A DNA stretch of 32,380 nucleotides from Candidatus Omnitrophota bacterium (GCA_028715645.1 JAQURK010000010.1:1-32380); one strand, 5' to 3'; positions 9,106 through 19,391 are shown, numbered from the stretch's first letter. The notes: generated by a model not told the origin, from the sequence alone. Made by a program: numbers and translations.

Positions 9106-10452
9106 ATGCTGCGCTCATTTGCGAACCTGATCAAGATCCCTGATTTACGTAAAAAGATAACAATAACGCTTGCCCTTATTGCCGTATACAGGATAGGGGC
9201 ATACATACCGACGCCGGGGATCGACGGTATGAAACTCGCGCAGTTCTTTGATAATATCGCCAAGCAGCAGGGCGGGACACTTTTTGGCATAATGAATCTT
9301 TTCTCGGGAGGGGCCATAGAAAGGCTAACCATATTCGCCCTTGGTATTATGCCGTATATCTCCGCCTCTATCATACTGCAGCTCCTCGCGACCGTCGTGC
9401 CTTCGCTCGAGAAGCTGGCAAAGGAAGGTGAGGCCGGCCATAAGAAAATTACACAGTACACAAGATACGGGACCGTGATCCTTGCCGCGATACAATCGTT
9501 TTTTATCGCTATGTGGCTTGAGGCCCCTCAGCGTTTCGGCGGCCTCCAGATCGTACAGTATCCCGGATGGCCTTTCAGGATACTGACAATGATAACCCTG
9601 ACCAGCGGGACAGCGTTTATCATGTGGCTCGGCGAACAGATCCAGGAAAAAGGCATAGGGAACGGTATTTCGCTTATCATCACCGTCGGCATCATTTCAA
9701 GGATACCGACGGCGTTATTCCAGCTGCTTAGTCTTTTATCGCCATTCCAGCCGGAGAAGGCGCAGCTCAACGTTTTTACGATTATAACGATGGTGATCAT
9801 GCTTGTCGCCGTTGTTGTAGCCGTTGTTCTTATAACACAGGGCCAGCGGAAGATTCCCATTCAGTACGCTAAAAGGGTTGTGGGCAGGCGGGTATACGGC
9901 GGCCAGAGCACTTATATCCCATTAAGAGTAAACCAGGCGGGTGTCATACCCATCATATTCGCTCAGAGCATAATACTCTTTCCCGCGACGGTCGCGAGCC
10001 TTATACCAAACCCGGCGATGCAGAACCTCGCCCAGGTGTTGATGCGTGGGAATGTGGTCTATAACGTGATATATTCCCTGCTTATTATATTTTTCGCTTA
10101 CTTTTATACCGCCATCACTTTTAATCCGTCGGATGTAGCCGAAAACATGAAAAAATACGGCGGTTTTGTGCCGGGGATAAGGCCCGGAAAGGCCACATCT
10201 GATTACCTTGACTTTGTCATGACAAGGATTACGCTGCCCGGCGCGGTCTTCCTTGCGATAATAGCGATACTACCGAGCATCGTAAGCAATTCACTGAAGA
10301 TACCTTATCTCGTGGCGAGTTTCTTCGGGGGAACCGGGCTGCTTATTATCGTCGGCGTGATGCTGGACACCATAAGGGTGTTGGAATCCCAGCTCATCAT
10401 GAGGCATTATGAAGGTTTTGTGAGCCACGGCAGGGTGCGCGGCAGAAGATGA
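9106..10452 (+). CDS. secY: Preprotein translocase subunit SecY
   Basis: RIGAYIPTPGIDG...GIMPYISASIILQLL...NPSDVAENMKKYGGFVPGIRPG; multi-TM. Confidence 0.98.
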   Translation: MLRSFANLIKIPDLRKKITITLALIAVYRIGAYIPTPGIDGMKLAQFFDNIAKQQGGTLFGIMNLFSGGAIERLTIFALGIMPYISASIILQLLATVVPSLEKLAKEGEAGHKKITQYTRYGTVILAAIQSFFIAMWLEAPQRFGGLQIVQYPGWPFRILTMITLTSGTAFIMWLGEQIQEKGIGNGISLIITVGIISRIPTALFQLLSLLSPFQPEKAQLNVFTIITMVIMLVAVVVAVVLITQGQRKIPIQYAKRVVGRRVYGGQSTYIPLRVNQAGVIPIIFAQSIILFPATVASLIPNPAMQNLAQVLMRGNVVYNVIYSLLIIFFAYFYTAITFNPSDVAENMKKYGGFVPGIRPGKATSDYLDFVMTRITLPGAVFLAIIAILPSIVSNSLKIPYLVASFFGGTGLLIIVGVMLDTIRVLESQLIMRHYEGFVSHGRVRGRR

Positions 10453-11111
10453 GACTGATTTTTCTTGGCCCTCCGGGCGCGGGAAAAGGAACACAGGCGA
10501 AGGTCATTTCGAAAAAATTTAATTACCCGCATATTTCGACGGGAGATATATTACGGGAAAGCGTTAAAAATAACTCTCCGGTTGGCAGGCAGGCAAAGGG
10601 TTACATGGACAGAGGAGAGCTTGTCCCCGACGAAATCGTGACAAGGATAGTCGTCGAGAGGCTGGGCCGTCCGGATGCGTCGGCAGGTTTTATACTGGAC
10701 GGGTTTCCCCGGACGAAAAAGCAGGCGGTAGAGCTCGATAAGGAGTTTAAAAAGGCCGGCATAGGCATAGATTACGCGATATATTTTGAGACCTCGGAGC
10801 CGGTTGTTATCTCGAGGCTGTCCGGCAGAAGGGTCTGCGAAAAATGCGGGCTGAATTATCACATTACAAATATCAGGCCCAAAAAAGAAAATACCTGCGA
10901 CGCCTGCGGCGGCGCGCTCTTTCAGAGAGAAGATGATAAGGTCGAGACGATAAAAAAGCGGCTAAACGTCTATAAGAACCAGACCGCGGATCTTATAGAT
11001 TATTATAAAGATAAAGGCGTCTTAGAAACCGTTTCCGGCGACCTGAGCGTTGAAGAGGTATTTAAGGCGTTGAGCGTCCTTTTTAATAAAAGAATTAATG
11101 ATAGGTCTTAA
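10449..11111 (+). CDS. adk: Adenylate kinase (with zinc-type lid cysteines)
   Basis: MRLIFLGPPGAGKGTQAKVISKKFNYPHISTGDILRE...GFPRTKKQAVELD; CEKCG...CDACGG in the lid. Confidence 0.97.
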   Translation: MRLIFLGPPGAGKGTQAKVISKKFNYPHISTGDILRESVKNNSPVGRQAKGYMDRGELVPDEIVTRIVVERLGRPDASAGFILDGFPRTKKQAVELDKEFKKAGIGIDYAIYFETSEPVVISRLSGRRVCEKCGLNYHITNIRPKKENTCDACGGALFQREDDKVETIKKRLNVYKNQTADLIDYYKDKGVLETVSGDLSVEEVFKALSVLFNKRINDRS

Positions 11112-11859
11112 GTCGGACAGAGAGATCAGTCTGATAAGCGAAGCCGGCGCGATTATAGGAAAGGTCTTTGAAAGATTGGAAGGGGAGATCAGGCCCGGGA
11201 TAACGACTATTGAGCTGGACAGGCTGGCGGGCCAGTTGATCAAGTCCTTCGGCGGCAGGGCGGCCTTTTTGGGTTATAAGGATTTTCCGGGCAAGATCTG
11301 CGCTTCGCCGAACGATGTAGTCGTGCATGGCATCCCCGGCGACAGGAAGCTTGAGAAAGGCGATATCATCAGCCTGGATGTAGGGGTTGAAAGAGGCGGT
11401 TATTATGCCGACAGCGCCGCTACATTTGCCGTCGGAAATTGCTCGGACGCCGCCGCAAGGCTGATGGAAGCGACAGAGTGTTCTTTATATATCGGCATTG
11501 ACAAGGCAAGGGCGGGCAACAGGCTCTCTGATATAGGGAACGCGATCCAGACGTTTATTGAAAATAAGGGTTTCAGCGTTGTGCGCGCCTTTGTGGGCCA
11601 CGGCATAGGCGCCGAGCTGCATGAAGAGCCGGAGATACCTAATTTCGGGGCGGCGGGCAGAGGACCGCGGCTGGAACCGGGCATGGTCCTTGCCATAGAG
11701 CCCATGGTAAACGAAGGGACCTGCGACGTCGAGATACTGGAAGACGGTTGGACTGCTGTTACCGGCGACGGGAAATTGTCGGCGCATTTTGAGCATACGA
11801 TCCTGGTTACCGACAAAGAGCCGCGGATTTTAACAAAATGGCAAAAGAAGAACCGATAA
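11098..11859 (+). CDS. map: Methionine aminopeptidase type I
   Basis: [44 protein letters not shown]...[18 protein letters not shown]. Confidence 0.97.
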   Translation: MIGLKSDREISLISEAGAIIGKVFERLEGEIRPGITTIELDRLAGQLIKSFGGRAAFLGYKDFPGKICASPNDVVVHGIPGDRKLEKGDIISLDVGVERGGYYADSAATFAVGNCSDAAARLMEATECSLYIGIDKARAGNRLSDIGNAIQTFIENKGFSVVRAFVGHGIGAELHEEPEIPNFGAAGRGPRLEPGMVLAIEPMVNEGTCDVEILEDGWTAVTGDGKLSAHFEHTILVTDKEPRILTKWQKKNR

Positions 11860-12056
11860 TAGTCCAGGCAAAGGTTGTGGAGACACTGCCCAACGCCATG
11901 TTCAGGCTGGAACTGGATAATGGGCACAAGGTGCTTGGCTATGTCTCGGGGAAGATGCGGATGCATTTTATACGCATACTTCCCGGCGACATCGTCACGG
12001 TCGAATTATCGCCGTACGATCTTGCGCGGGGAAGAATTATACGACGGGAGAAGTAG
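11838..12056 (+). CDS. infA: Translation initiation factor IF-1
   Basis: [67 protein letters not shown]. Confidence 0.97.
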   Translation: MAKEEPIIVQAKVVETLPNAMFRLELDNGHKVLGYVSGKMRMHFIRILPGDIVTVELSPYDLARGRIIRREK

Positions 12057-12058
12057 TT

Positions 12059-12172
12059 ATGAAGGTACGTTCCAGTGTTAAAAAAATTTGCGATAAATGT
12101 AAGATAATAAGAAGAAAAGGAATTGTCCGCGTCATATGCGTCGATCAAAAACATAAACAGAGACAAGGATAA
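12059..12172 (+). CDS. rpmJ: 50S ribosomal protein L36 (37 aa; absent from supplied ORF track)
   Basis: Own translation: [38 protein letters not shown]36 zinc pattern C..C...C....H; between infA and rpsM. Confidence 0.96.
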   Translation: MKVRSSVKKICDKCKIIRRKGIVRVICVDQKHKQRQG

Positions 12173-12190
12173 AAGGGAGATAATCGTAAA

Positions 12191-12616
12191 ATGCCACGTA
12201 TCATAGGTATTGATTTGCCGAAGGAAAAAAGGATAGAGATCGCGCTGACATATATTTACGGGATTGGAAGGACCCTTTCAAAAAAGATCCTGAGCGCCAC
12301 TAATATCGACATTAATAAACGCGCGAAGGACCTGACAGACGAAGAAACAGCAAAGATAGCCTCTTATATTCAGAAGGAATATAAGGTAGAAGGCGACTTA
12401 AGGAGAGATATATCAAGCAATATAAAACGGTTCATAGATATCGGCAGCTACAGGGGCATGCGCCATAAAAAGGGTCTCCCGGTCCGCGGACAGCGAACAA
12501 GGACTAACGCAAGGACAAGGAAAGGGCCGAGGAAGACAGTAGGAGTTACAAAGAAGAGGGAGGTAGGCGGTGGAGCAAAACCAGCAACAACAGCAGCAGC
12601 CGGAGCAAAAACCTAA
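12191..12616 (+). CDS. rpsM: 30S ribosomal protein S13
   Basis: [33 protein letters not shown]...[31 protein letters not shown]. Confidence 0.97.
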   Translation: MPRIIGIDLPKEKRIEIALTYIYGIGRTLSKKILSATNIDINKRAKDLTDEETAKIASYIQKEYKVEGDLRRDISSNIKRFIDIGSYRGMRHKKGLPVRGQRTRTNARTRKGPRKTVGVTKKREVGGGAKPATTAAAGAKT

Positions 12617-12992
12617 ACCAAAGACAAAGAAAAAGGTTATAAGGGGTGTCACAAGCGGAATAGTGCATATACTGGCCACATTCAACAATACCATTGTGAC
12701 TATAACGGATAAAGGCGGAAACACGATTTGCTGGGCCTCGACGGGCACGGTGGGTTTCAGCGGTTCCAAGAAATCAACGCCGTTTGCGGCGCAGATAGCG
12801 TCCACAAATGCGGCAAAAAAGGCCCTTGAGAGCGGCGTTCGCGAGGTCGAGGTATATGTAAAGGGCCCGGGTTCAGGCAGGGAATCGGCCATCAGGGCGC
12901 TTCAGGGCGCCGGGCTTATGGTAAGGGCAATAAGGGATGTGACCCCTATCCCGCATAACGGCTGCAGACCGCCAAAGAGACGGAGGGTTTAA
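12570..12992 (+). CDS. rpsK: 30S ribosomal protein S11 with Gln-rich N-terminus
   Basis: [49 protein letters not shown] start at 12570 inside rpsM. Confidence 0.94.
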   Translation: MEQNQQQQQQPEQKPKPKTKKKVIRGVTSGIVHILATFNNTIVTITDKGGNTICWASTGTVGFSGSKKSTPFAAQIASTNAAKKALESGVREVEVYVKGPGSGRESAIRALQGAGLMVRAIRDVTPIPHNGCRPPKRRRV

Positions 12993-13618
12993 TGGGAAAA
13001 TACACGGGTCCAGTCTGCAGGCTATGCAGGCGGGAAGGAATAAAACTTTTTTTCAAGGGGCCAAAGTGTGTGAGCGATAAATGCCCCGTCGCTAAAAGGC
13101 CTTTCCCGCCGGGACAGCACGGCAAGAGCAGACTTAAGATCTCGGATTACGGCGTGCAGTTAAGGGAAAAGCAAAAGGCAAAAAGGATCTACGGGCTTCT
13201 AGAACGCCAGTTTAAATTCTATTTTCATAAGGCCGAAAGATCAAGGGGCGTCACCGGAGAAAAACTGCTTGAATTTCTTGAGAGACGTATTGATAACACC
13301 GTATTCCGCCTCTTGTTTGCCCTGACTCGCCGGGAAGGCCGTCAGCTGGTTTCAAACGGGCATGTTTATGTGAATAATAAAAAGGTCAACCGGCCGTCTT
13401 ATCTTGTCAAAACAGGGGACACCATAGAGATCAGGGGCTCTGATAAACAAAAGGGCAGGATAAAGGAGATGATAAAGCTTTCGAAGGACAAGACCGTGCC
13501 GACCTGGCTTAAGGCGGATCACGAGAACTTGAAGGCGGAGATTGTAGGAATACCTACTCGCGCAGATGTAGGCTTCCCGATAAAGGAACAACTCATAATA
13601 GAATTATATTCAAAGTAA
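12992..13618 (+). CDS. rpsD: 30S ribosomal protein S4
   Basis: [44 protein letters not shown] (Cys-containing form). Confidence 0.98.
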   Translation: MGKYTGPVCRLCRREGIKLFFKGPKCVSDKCPVAKRPFPPGQHGKSRLKISDYGVQLREKQKAKRIYGLLERQFKFYFHKAERSRGVTGEKLLEFLERRIDNTVFRLLFALTRREGRQLVSNGHVYVNNKKVNRPSYLVKTGDTIEIRGSDKQKGRIKEMIKLSKDKTVPTWLKADHENLKAEIVGIPTRADVGFPIKEQLIIELYSK

Positions 13619-13660
13619 CGAACAGTGGCAATTCGTTCTAAAAATATGGAGGGGTAATTA

Positions 13661-14668
13661 ATGGGTATAAGCTGGAGAAATTTTGAAATGCCTAAGAAGT
13701 TGGAGTGCGACGAGGCCACATATACCGATACTTACGGCAAGTTTATCGCTGAGCCGTTTGAGCGCGGCTACGGTATCACAGTAGGAAACGCCATGAGGAG
13801 GATACTTTTATCCTCTATCGAGGGCGCGGCCGTTACCTCTATTAAGATCGTCGACGCCCCACATGAATTTTCAACGTTGCCGGGTGTCCTTGAGGACGCC
13901 GTACAGATCGTACTTAATATAAAGAAATTGATCATACGCAGTTATTCAAAGGAACAGAAAAAAATATATCTGAAGGTCGATAAAAAAGGCGATATCATTG
14001 CCAAGGATATAGAGACCGATGAGACCATAGAGATCCTTAATCCCGATCTCCACATAGCGACCTTGACAAAGAAAATAAAGTTTGAGATGGAACTTGAGAT
14101 CGGAAAGGGCCGCGGATATGTGCCGGCTGAAAGAAATAAGAAGGAGAACCAGGCCATCGGCATCATACCCGTTGATTCCATATTTACGCCCATTACAAAG
14201 GTAAACATTTCCGTCGAAAATACGCGCGTGGGCCAGATGACGGATTATGACAAACTGATACTTGAGATCTATACAAACGGCAGCATCAATCCGAAAGACG
14301 CCCTGCTTTACGCCTCTCACATCCTTCAGAGGCATCTTGATATCTTTGTGAATTTCGGAAAATTGCCTGAAGAAGAGGAAGAACCGCAGGAGACGCCGGA
14401 AGAAGTCGAGCTTTATGAAAAATTGAGCCTGCCTATTTCCGAACTTGAGCTTTCAGTCAGAAGCACAAACTGTCTGAAGGAGGCGAGGATAAAGACTATA
14501 GGTGACCTTGTGAAAAAATCCGAGCTGGAGATGCTAAAGTACAGGAATTTTGGAAAAAAATCTCTCGGAGAGATCAACAAAATATTAACCAGCATGGGGC
14601 TTTCGCTCGGCATGAAATTTGATGAGGAGAAGCTAAAGAAATTTACGCCTAAACCGAAAGAGATATGA
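13661..14668 (+). CDS. rpoA: DNA-directed RNA polymerase subunit alpha
   Basis: AEPFERGYGITVGNAMRRILLSSIEGAAVTSIKI...CTD SELELSVRSTNCLKEARIKTIGDLVKKSELEMLKYRNFGKKSLGEI; SD GGAGGGG upstream. Confidence 0.98.
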   Translation: MGISWRNFEMPKKLECDEATYTDTYGKFIAEPFERGYGITVGNAMRRILLSSIEGAAVTSIKIVDAPHEFSTLPGVLEDAVQIVLNIKKLIIRSYSKEQKKIYLKVDKKGDIIAKDIETDETIEILNPDLHIATLTKKIKFEMELEIGKGRGYVPAERNKKENQAIGIIPVDSIFTPITKVNISVENTRVGQMTDYDKLILEIYTNGSINPKDALLYASHILQRHLDIFVNFGKLPEEEEEPQETPEEVELYEKLSLPISELELSVRSTNCLKEARIKTIGDLVKKSELEMLKYRNFGKKSLGEINKILTSMGLSLGMKFDEEKLKKFTPKPKEI

Positions 14669-15237
14669 GACACCACATAAGAACAAGGACACTAAACAGG
14701 ACTACCTCGGAGCGAAAGGCGCTGTTAAGAGGCCTTGTCTCGGCCCTGCTCAGAAATCAAAGGATAACAACTACCCTTGCGAAGGCCAAGGAGGCCAAAA
14801 GGCTTGCCGATAAGGTCATTACACTCGGAAAATACGCCGATCTGGCCAGCCAGCGCCGCGTATTCGCCGTCTTGTCCGACAGGGACCTGGTAAGGGAACT
14901 GGTAACCGAGATCGCGCCTCGTTTTAAGAGCCGGCAGGGCGGTTACACCCGGATCATAAGGCTCTCCGCTCACCGGAAGGGTGATAACGCGCAGTTGGTA
15001 ATATTGGAACTCACCGAACAAAAGGTCATCGCGCCTCCGGTAAAAAAGGTCCCCAAGGAAAAGAAGCACCCGCAAGAGACCCAGCAGCAAAAGACTGAAA
15101 AGACAGCCCCGGAAAAAGCCGCGCCGGTCAAGGAAAAACCGGTGAAGACCGAGACGATCAAGCAGCCCCGACCCGAAAAGGGCAAGAAGGGCTTCTTCCA
15201 GGGCCTCAAGCGCTTCCTCAAGCCCAAAACCGGCTAA
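14665..15237 (+). CDS. rplQ: 50S ribosomal protein L17 with about 70-aa Lys/Pro/Glu-rich tail
   Basis: MRHHIRTRTLNRTTSERKALLRGLVSALLRNQRITTTLAKAKEAKRLADK; tail KVPKEKKHPQETQQQKTEK...GFFQGLKRFLKPKTG. Confidence 0.96.
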   Translation: MRHHIRTRTLNRTTSERKALLRGLVSALLRNQRITTTLAKAKEAKRLADKVITLGKYADLASQRRVFAVLSDRDLVRELVTEIAPRFKSRQGGYTRIIRLSAHRKGDNAQLVILELTEQKVIAPPVKKVPKEKKHPQETQQQKTEKTAPEKAAPVKEKPVKTETIKQPRPEKGKKGFFQGLKRFLKPKTG

Positions 15238-15253
15238 TAATCCCCGCAACACC

Positions 15254-15309
15254 ATAGTCCATAGTCGATAGTCAATAGTCTAGAAATAGACCATAGACCA
15301 TTGACTATC
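15254..15309. repeat. 7-bp repeat array (ATAGTCN x4, then GACCATA, GACCATT, GACTATC) forming a 16-bp hairpin
   Basis: Stem 15267-15282 pairs with 15294-15309 (15/16), 11-nt loop. Confidence 0.85.
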
Positions 15310-15350
15310 TATTTACATTAAGCTAATTTCCGCTTGTTTTTTTCTCTTTT

Positions 15351-15400
15351 TTGTGATATAAACTTCTCATTAATGTTATAATTATATTATACAATAGTTA
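15351..15400 (+). promoter_or_regulatory. Putative promoter region for the metabolic block
   Basis: AT-rich gap with TATAAT at 15377-15382; -35 not convincing. Confidence 0.3.
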
Positions 15401-15414
15401 ACAAGGGGAGGATT

Positions 15415-16575
15415 ATGCGCCTGGCAGCAAGGATCATGAATGTGGGAGAATCTTCTACGCTTGCCATAACGGCGGAGGCGAAGAAGATGAAGAAGGAAGG
15501 CATTGACGTGGTCAGTTTTGGCGCGGGAGAACCCGATTTTGATACACCCAAAAATATTAAGGAAGCGGCAAAAAAAGCCATAGACGAAGGGGTGACCAAA
15601 TATACCCCTTCCGGCGGCACGCCCGAGTTAAAAGAGGCGATCGCCGCTAAACTACTTACCGACAACAAACTTGAGTATAAGCCCTCGCAGATCGTTGTCT
15701 CCTGCGGCGCAAAACATTCTATTTATAACATTATCCAGGTGCTTTGCCAGAAAGGCGATGAAGTCCTGATCCCTTCCCCGTACTGGGTTAGCTACCCGGA
15801 AATGGTTAAGCTTGCCGAGGCAACCCCTGTCTTTATACCGACAAGAAGGGAAGACAACTTCAAATTGACGAGAGGCGCCCTTAAAAAGGCCATTACAAAA
15901 AAGACAAGGCTTTTGATATTAAACAGCCCTTCGAACCCAACAGGGGCGGTCTATAATGAGGAGGAGTTGTTTTTTATCTCCGAGCTGGCCGTTGAAAAGG
16001 GCATATATGTATTAAGCGATGAGATCTATGAGAAGCTGCTTTATGACGGTTCAAGGCACATCTCCATCGCTTCATTCAATAAGAAAATATATGACCTCAC
16101 AATCCTTGTAAACGGCGTCTCAAAGACTTATTCCATGACAGGCTGGCGGATAGGATATCTCGCGGCCCATCAAGAGATCGCCTCGGCCGTGGAAAATCTG
16201 CAGAGCCATTCCACCTCTAACCCCGCCTCCATGTGCCAGAAGGCCGCTCTCGAGGCCATATCGGGGAATCAGGATTTCATCAGGGAAATGGTGGATGAAT
16301 TTAAGAAACGCAGGGATTACATGGCCCAAAGGCTCGCGGACATAAAGGGTTTTTCACCGTTTGTGCCGAGAGGGGCGTTTTACATATTTTGCGATATCTC
16401 GTGTACCGGTATCAAATCGGTTGAGCTTGCCGGGAGGCTGCTCAGTGAAGCAAGGGTCGCTGTTATACCGGGTGAGGGATTCGGCTGGAATAACCAGATA
16501 CGCCTTAGTTTCGCCACAGGCATGGAAACTATAAAGAAAGGCATGGACAGGATAGAAGAATGGGCCAGACAATAG
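15415..16575 (+). CDS. PLP-dependent aminotransferase class I (aspartate aminotransferase-like)
   Basis: FGAGEPDFDTPKNIKEAAKKAIDEGVTKYTPSGGTPELKEAI; NSPSNPTGAVY; NGVSKTYSMTGWRIGY PLP lysine; SD GGGGAGG. Confidence 0.93.
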   Translation: MRLAARIMNVGESSTLAITAEAKKMKKEGIDVVSFGAGEPDFDTPKNIKEAAKKAIDEGVTKYTPSGGTPELKEAIAAKLLTDNKLEYKPSQIVVSCGAKHSIYNIIQVLCQKGDEVLIPSPYWVSYPEMVKLAEATPVFIPTRREDNFKLTRGALKKAITKKTRLLILNSPSNPTGAVYNEEELFFISELAVEKGIYVLSDEIYEKLLYDGSRHISIASFNKKIYDLTILVNGVSKTYSMTGWRIGYLAAHQEIASAVENLQSHSTSNPASMCQKAALEAISGNQDFIREMVDEFKKRRDYMAQRLADIKGFSPFVPRGAFYIFCDISCTGIKSVELAGRLLSEARVAVIPGEGFGWNNQIRLSFATGMETIKKGMDRIEEWARQ

Positions 16576-17822
16576 CGGAGAAGATATTAAGCGGCCATTG
16601 CGGTAAAAAGGTAAAGGCGGATGATATCGCCGTATGCAAGGTGGATTTTTACTTCGGCCAGGATGGGACAAGCGGTATCATTATAGATAATTTCAGGAAA
16701 CTGGGCAACGTCAAACCGGCCGATAAAACTAAATTTTATATGGTCATCGACCATTCCGGCCCCAGCCCAAGCGTCGGAGTTTCAACCATCCATAAAAAGA
16801 TGCGTTCATTCGCCGAGGAATACGGCGTAGGCCTTTATGATGTAGGGGAGGGCGTTTGTCATCAGCTTATGCCGGAATTGGGGCATGTCGTCCCGGGAGA
16901 TCTTGTCATAGGAGCGGATTCGCATACCTGCACTTACGGCGCCATAAACGTTTTTTCGACGGGAGTCGGCTCGACTGATCTCGCCATAACCCTTGCGACC
17001 GGCAAAAACTGGTTTAGGGTGCCCCGGACGGTAAAAATGATCATCAAGGGCAGGCTGCCCAATGGGGTTTACTCAAAGGATATAATACTTCATATCATCG
17101 GGCAGGTTGGGGCGAACGGCTGCACTTATAAATCAGTGGAATTCTACGGCAGCGCGATAGAGGGCCTGAGTGTCGACTCAAGATTCACCATTTCCAATAT
17201 GGCGGTCGAGATGGGGGCCAAGTGCGGCATTATGGAAGCGGATAAAAAGGTGCTCGATTGGATTAATAGAATTAAAAAGCACTCTCAAAGGCGGCCGAGG
17301 CCAGTTTTTGCCGATATAGACGCGGTCTATGAGGCGGTAAAGGAGTTCGATGTCTCAAGGCTTGCGCCTCAGGTCGCCAAGCCGCATACGGTCGATAATG
17401 TATCGCCTGTTGATGAGGTAAAAGGGAAACAAATCGATCAGGCCTACATAGGGACCTGCACAAACGGCCGCTTCTCTGACCTGGAGACGGCAGCCAGGAT
17501 ATTAAAAAATAAAAAGATAAACCCGGATGTGAAATTGATTATAGCGCCCGCTTCGCGCAATATCTACCTGGAGGCATTAAAGGCGGGGATAATAGAGGTA
17601 TTCATAAAGGCGGGCGGGGTTGTCCTTTCACCCGGCTGTGGTCCCTGCGTAGGCACGCAGGGCGGCATCCCGGCCGATGGAGAGACGGTCATCTCGACCG
17701 CCAACAGGAATTTTAAGGGCAGGATGGGAAATCCAAACGCCTTCATATACCTGGCCAGCCCGGCGACCTGCGCAGCCAGCGCTCTCGAAGGCAGGATCGC
17801 GGATCCCAGGAGGTATGTGTGA
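16560..17822 (+). CDS. Aconitase-superfamily large subunit (LeuC/homoaconitase type)
   Basis: IDHSGPSPSVGVS, GVCHQLMPELGHVVPGDLVIGADSHTCTYGA, YIGTCTNGRFSDLE, SPGCGPCVG Fe-S cysteines. Confidence 0.92.
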   Translation: MGQTIAEKILSGHCGKKVKADDIAVCKVDFYFGQDGTSGIIIDNFRKLGNVKPADKTKFYMVIDHSGPSPSVGVSTIHKKMRSFAEEYGVGLYDVGEGVCHQLMPELGHVVPGDLVIGADSHTCTYGAINVFSTGVGSTDLAITLATGKNWFRVPRTVKMIIKGRLPNGVYSKDIILHIIGQVGANGCTYKSVEFYGSAIEGLSVDSRFTISNMAVEMGAKCGIMEADKKVLDWINRIKKHSQRRPRPVFADIDAVYEAVKEFDVSRLAPQVAKPHTVDNVSPVDEVKGKQIDQAYIGTCTNGRFSDLETAARILKNKKINPDVKLIIAPASRNIYLEALKAGIIEVFIKAGGVVLSPGCGPCVGTQGGIPADGETVISTANRNFKGRMGNPNAFIYLASPATCAASALEGRIADPRRYV

Positions 17823-18322
17823 AGGGCGTCGCGAGAAGGCTTAAACAAGACGATAACGTCAATACCGATTACGTCATATCGGGAAGATATAAATTCAGCA
17901 TAGAGGACCCGAAGGAACTTGCCAGGCACATCTTCGAGGACATAGACCCGAAGTTTGCCTCAAGGGTTAAGGAAGGCGATTTCATCGTTGCCGGCGAGAA
18001 TTTCGGGTGCGGCTCGTCAAGGGAACAGGCGCCGCAGTCAATAAAGGCGGCGGGAATAAAGGCGGTTATCGCGAAAAGCTTCGCGAGAATATTTTACAGG
18101 AACGCCTTTAATATAGGGCTCTGCCTTATCGAATGCGATACGGATCAGATCAATGAAGGCGACTCTCTTGAAATAAACCTGGAGAAGAACAGGCTTAAGA
18201 ACATTACTAAAAACAGCCTGCTTCCGATAAGGCCTATACCGCCGGTGATGAAAAAGCTCCTTTCGGACGGCGGGGTAATAGAGCATTTTAAAAAATATGG
18301 AGGGTTTAAATTTGACTCATAA
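17819..18322 (+). CDS. Aconitase-superfamily small subunit (LeuD type)
   Basis: [36 protein letters not shown]...[43 protein letters not shown]. Confidence 0.93.
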   Translation: MKGVARRLKQDDNVNTDYVISGRYKFSIEDPKELARHIFEDIDPKFASRVKEGDFIVAGENFGCGSSREQAPQSIKAAGIKAVIAKSFARIFYRNAFNIGLCLIECDTDQINEGDSLEINLEKNRLKNITKNSLLPIRPIPPVMKKLLSDGGVIEHFKKYGGFKFDS

Positions 18323-19391
18323 GATAACCTTGATCCCTGGAGACGGTATAGGGCCCGATGTCGCCGCGGCCGCAAAAAAATGCGTAGAGGCCGCGGGCGT
18401 AAGCGTAAAGTGGGAAGAGACGGCCTGCGGTGAAGAGGCAATACGGAAAACCGGCGCGCCGCTTCCCAAGGAGGCCCTTGCATCCATAAGAAAAAATAAG
18501 GTGGCAATCAAGGGCCCTATCACGACGCCTGTCGGGACAGGTTTCAGGAGCGTAAACGTAGCGCTGAGAAAAGAGCTTGACCTTTATGCCTGTGTGAGGC
18601 CCTGCAAGACCTATGAAGGCGTCAGATCCTGTTACAAGGATATTGACCTTGTGATAATAAGGGAAAATACCGAGGACCTGTATGCCGGCATCGAATTCCC
18701 GAAAGGCGCTAAAGAGACGGTGAGCCTCATAGATGAGCTGGCCCGGCTCTCTAAAAAAGACATAAGGGAAGATTCCGCCATAAGCATAAAACCGATCTCG
18801 GAATTCGCCTCAAAGAGGATAGTAAGGTTTGCCTTCGAGTACGCGCTCAAAAATAAAAGAAGGAAGGTAACCGCGGTTCATAAGGCCAATATTCAAAAAT
18901 GCACGGATGGCCTTTTTTTAGAGACCGCCAGGCAGGTCGCCAAAGATTACGAAGGCAGGATCGAATTCGAGGACAGGATAGTCGATAATATGTGCATGCA
19001 GCTTGTGCAAAAACCGGGGGATTATGACGTTTTAGTCCTGCCTAATCTTTACGGTGACATACTTTCAGACCTTTGCGCCGGCCTTGTCGGCGGCCTTGGC
19101 GTGGCGCCCGGCGCCAATATAGGGGAAACAATGGCGATCTTTGAGCCGACACATGGGGCGGCCCCGAAATACAAAGGCCTTAACAAGGTTAACCCTACAG
19201 CCGCCATATTGTCCGCGGTGCTTATGTTAAGGTATCTCGGTGAGACCGTCGCGGCTGACAGGCTGGAAAAGGCGGTGGCCGCAGTAATTAAAGAAGGCAA
19301 GGCAGTTACATATGATCTTAAGGCCGACAGGAATGACCCTTCAGCCGTAGGTACGACCGAAATGACGGAAGCGATTATAAAAAGGCTGTAA
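18312..19391 (+). CDS. NAD-type isocitrate dehydrogenase (or homoisocitrate dehydrogenase)
   Basis: [78 protein letters not shown] at 18312 preceded by GGAGGG (18299-18304) fits better than ATG at 18297. Confidence 0.85.
   Translation: MTHKITLIPGDGIGPDVAAAAKKCVEAAGVSVKWEETACGEEAIRKTGAPLPKEALASIRKNKVAIKGPITTPVGTGFRSVNVALRKELDLYACVRPCKTYEGVRSCYKDIDLVIIRENTEDLYAGIEFPKGAKETVSLIDELARLSKKDIREDSAISIKPISEFASKRIVRFAFEYALKNKRRKVTAVHKANIQKCTDGLFLETARQVAKDYEGRIEFEDRIVDNMCMQLVQKPGDYDVLVLPNLYGDILSDLCAGLVGGLGVAPGANIGETMAIFEPTHGAAPKYKGLNKVNPTAAILSAVLMLRYLGETVAADRLEKAVAAVIKEGKAVTYDLKADRNDPSAVGTTEMTEAIIKRL

Noticed and set aside
7949-9461. Long minus-strand ORFs (7949-8542, 8877-9461) over rplR/rpsE/rplO/secY
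   Set aside because: Opposite well-supported conserved genes; no ribosome-binding context or family motifs.
11403-11966. Antisense ORF over map/infA, and 14725-15255 over rplQ
   Set aside because: Shadow ORFs; the latter has a Leu/Gly-rich product typical of a reversed Lys/Pro-rich tail.
15283-15352. Rho-independent terminator after rplQ
   Set aside because: The hairpin is AT-rich and the T-tract begins about 25 nt after it, so the classical arrangement is missing.
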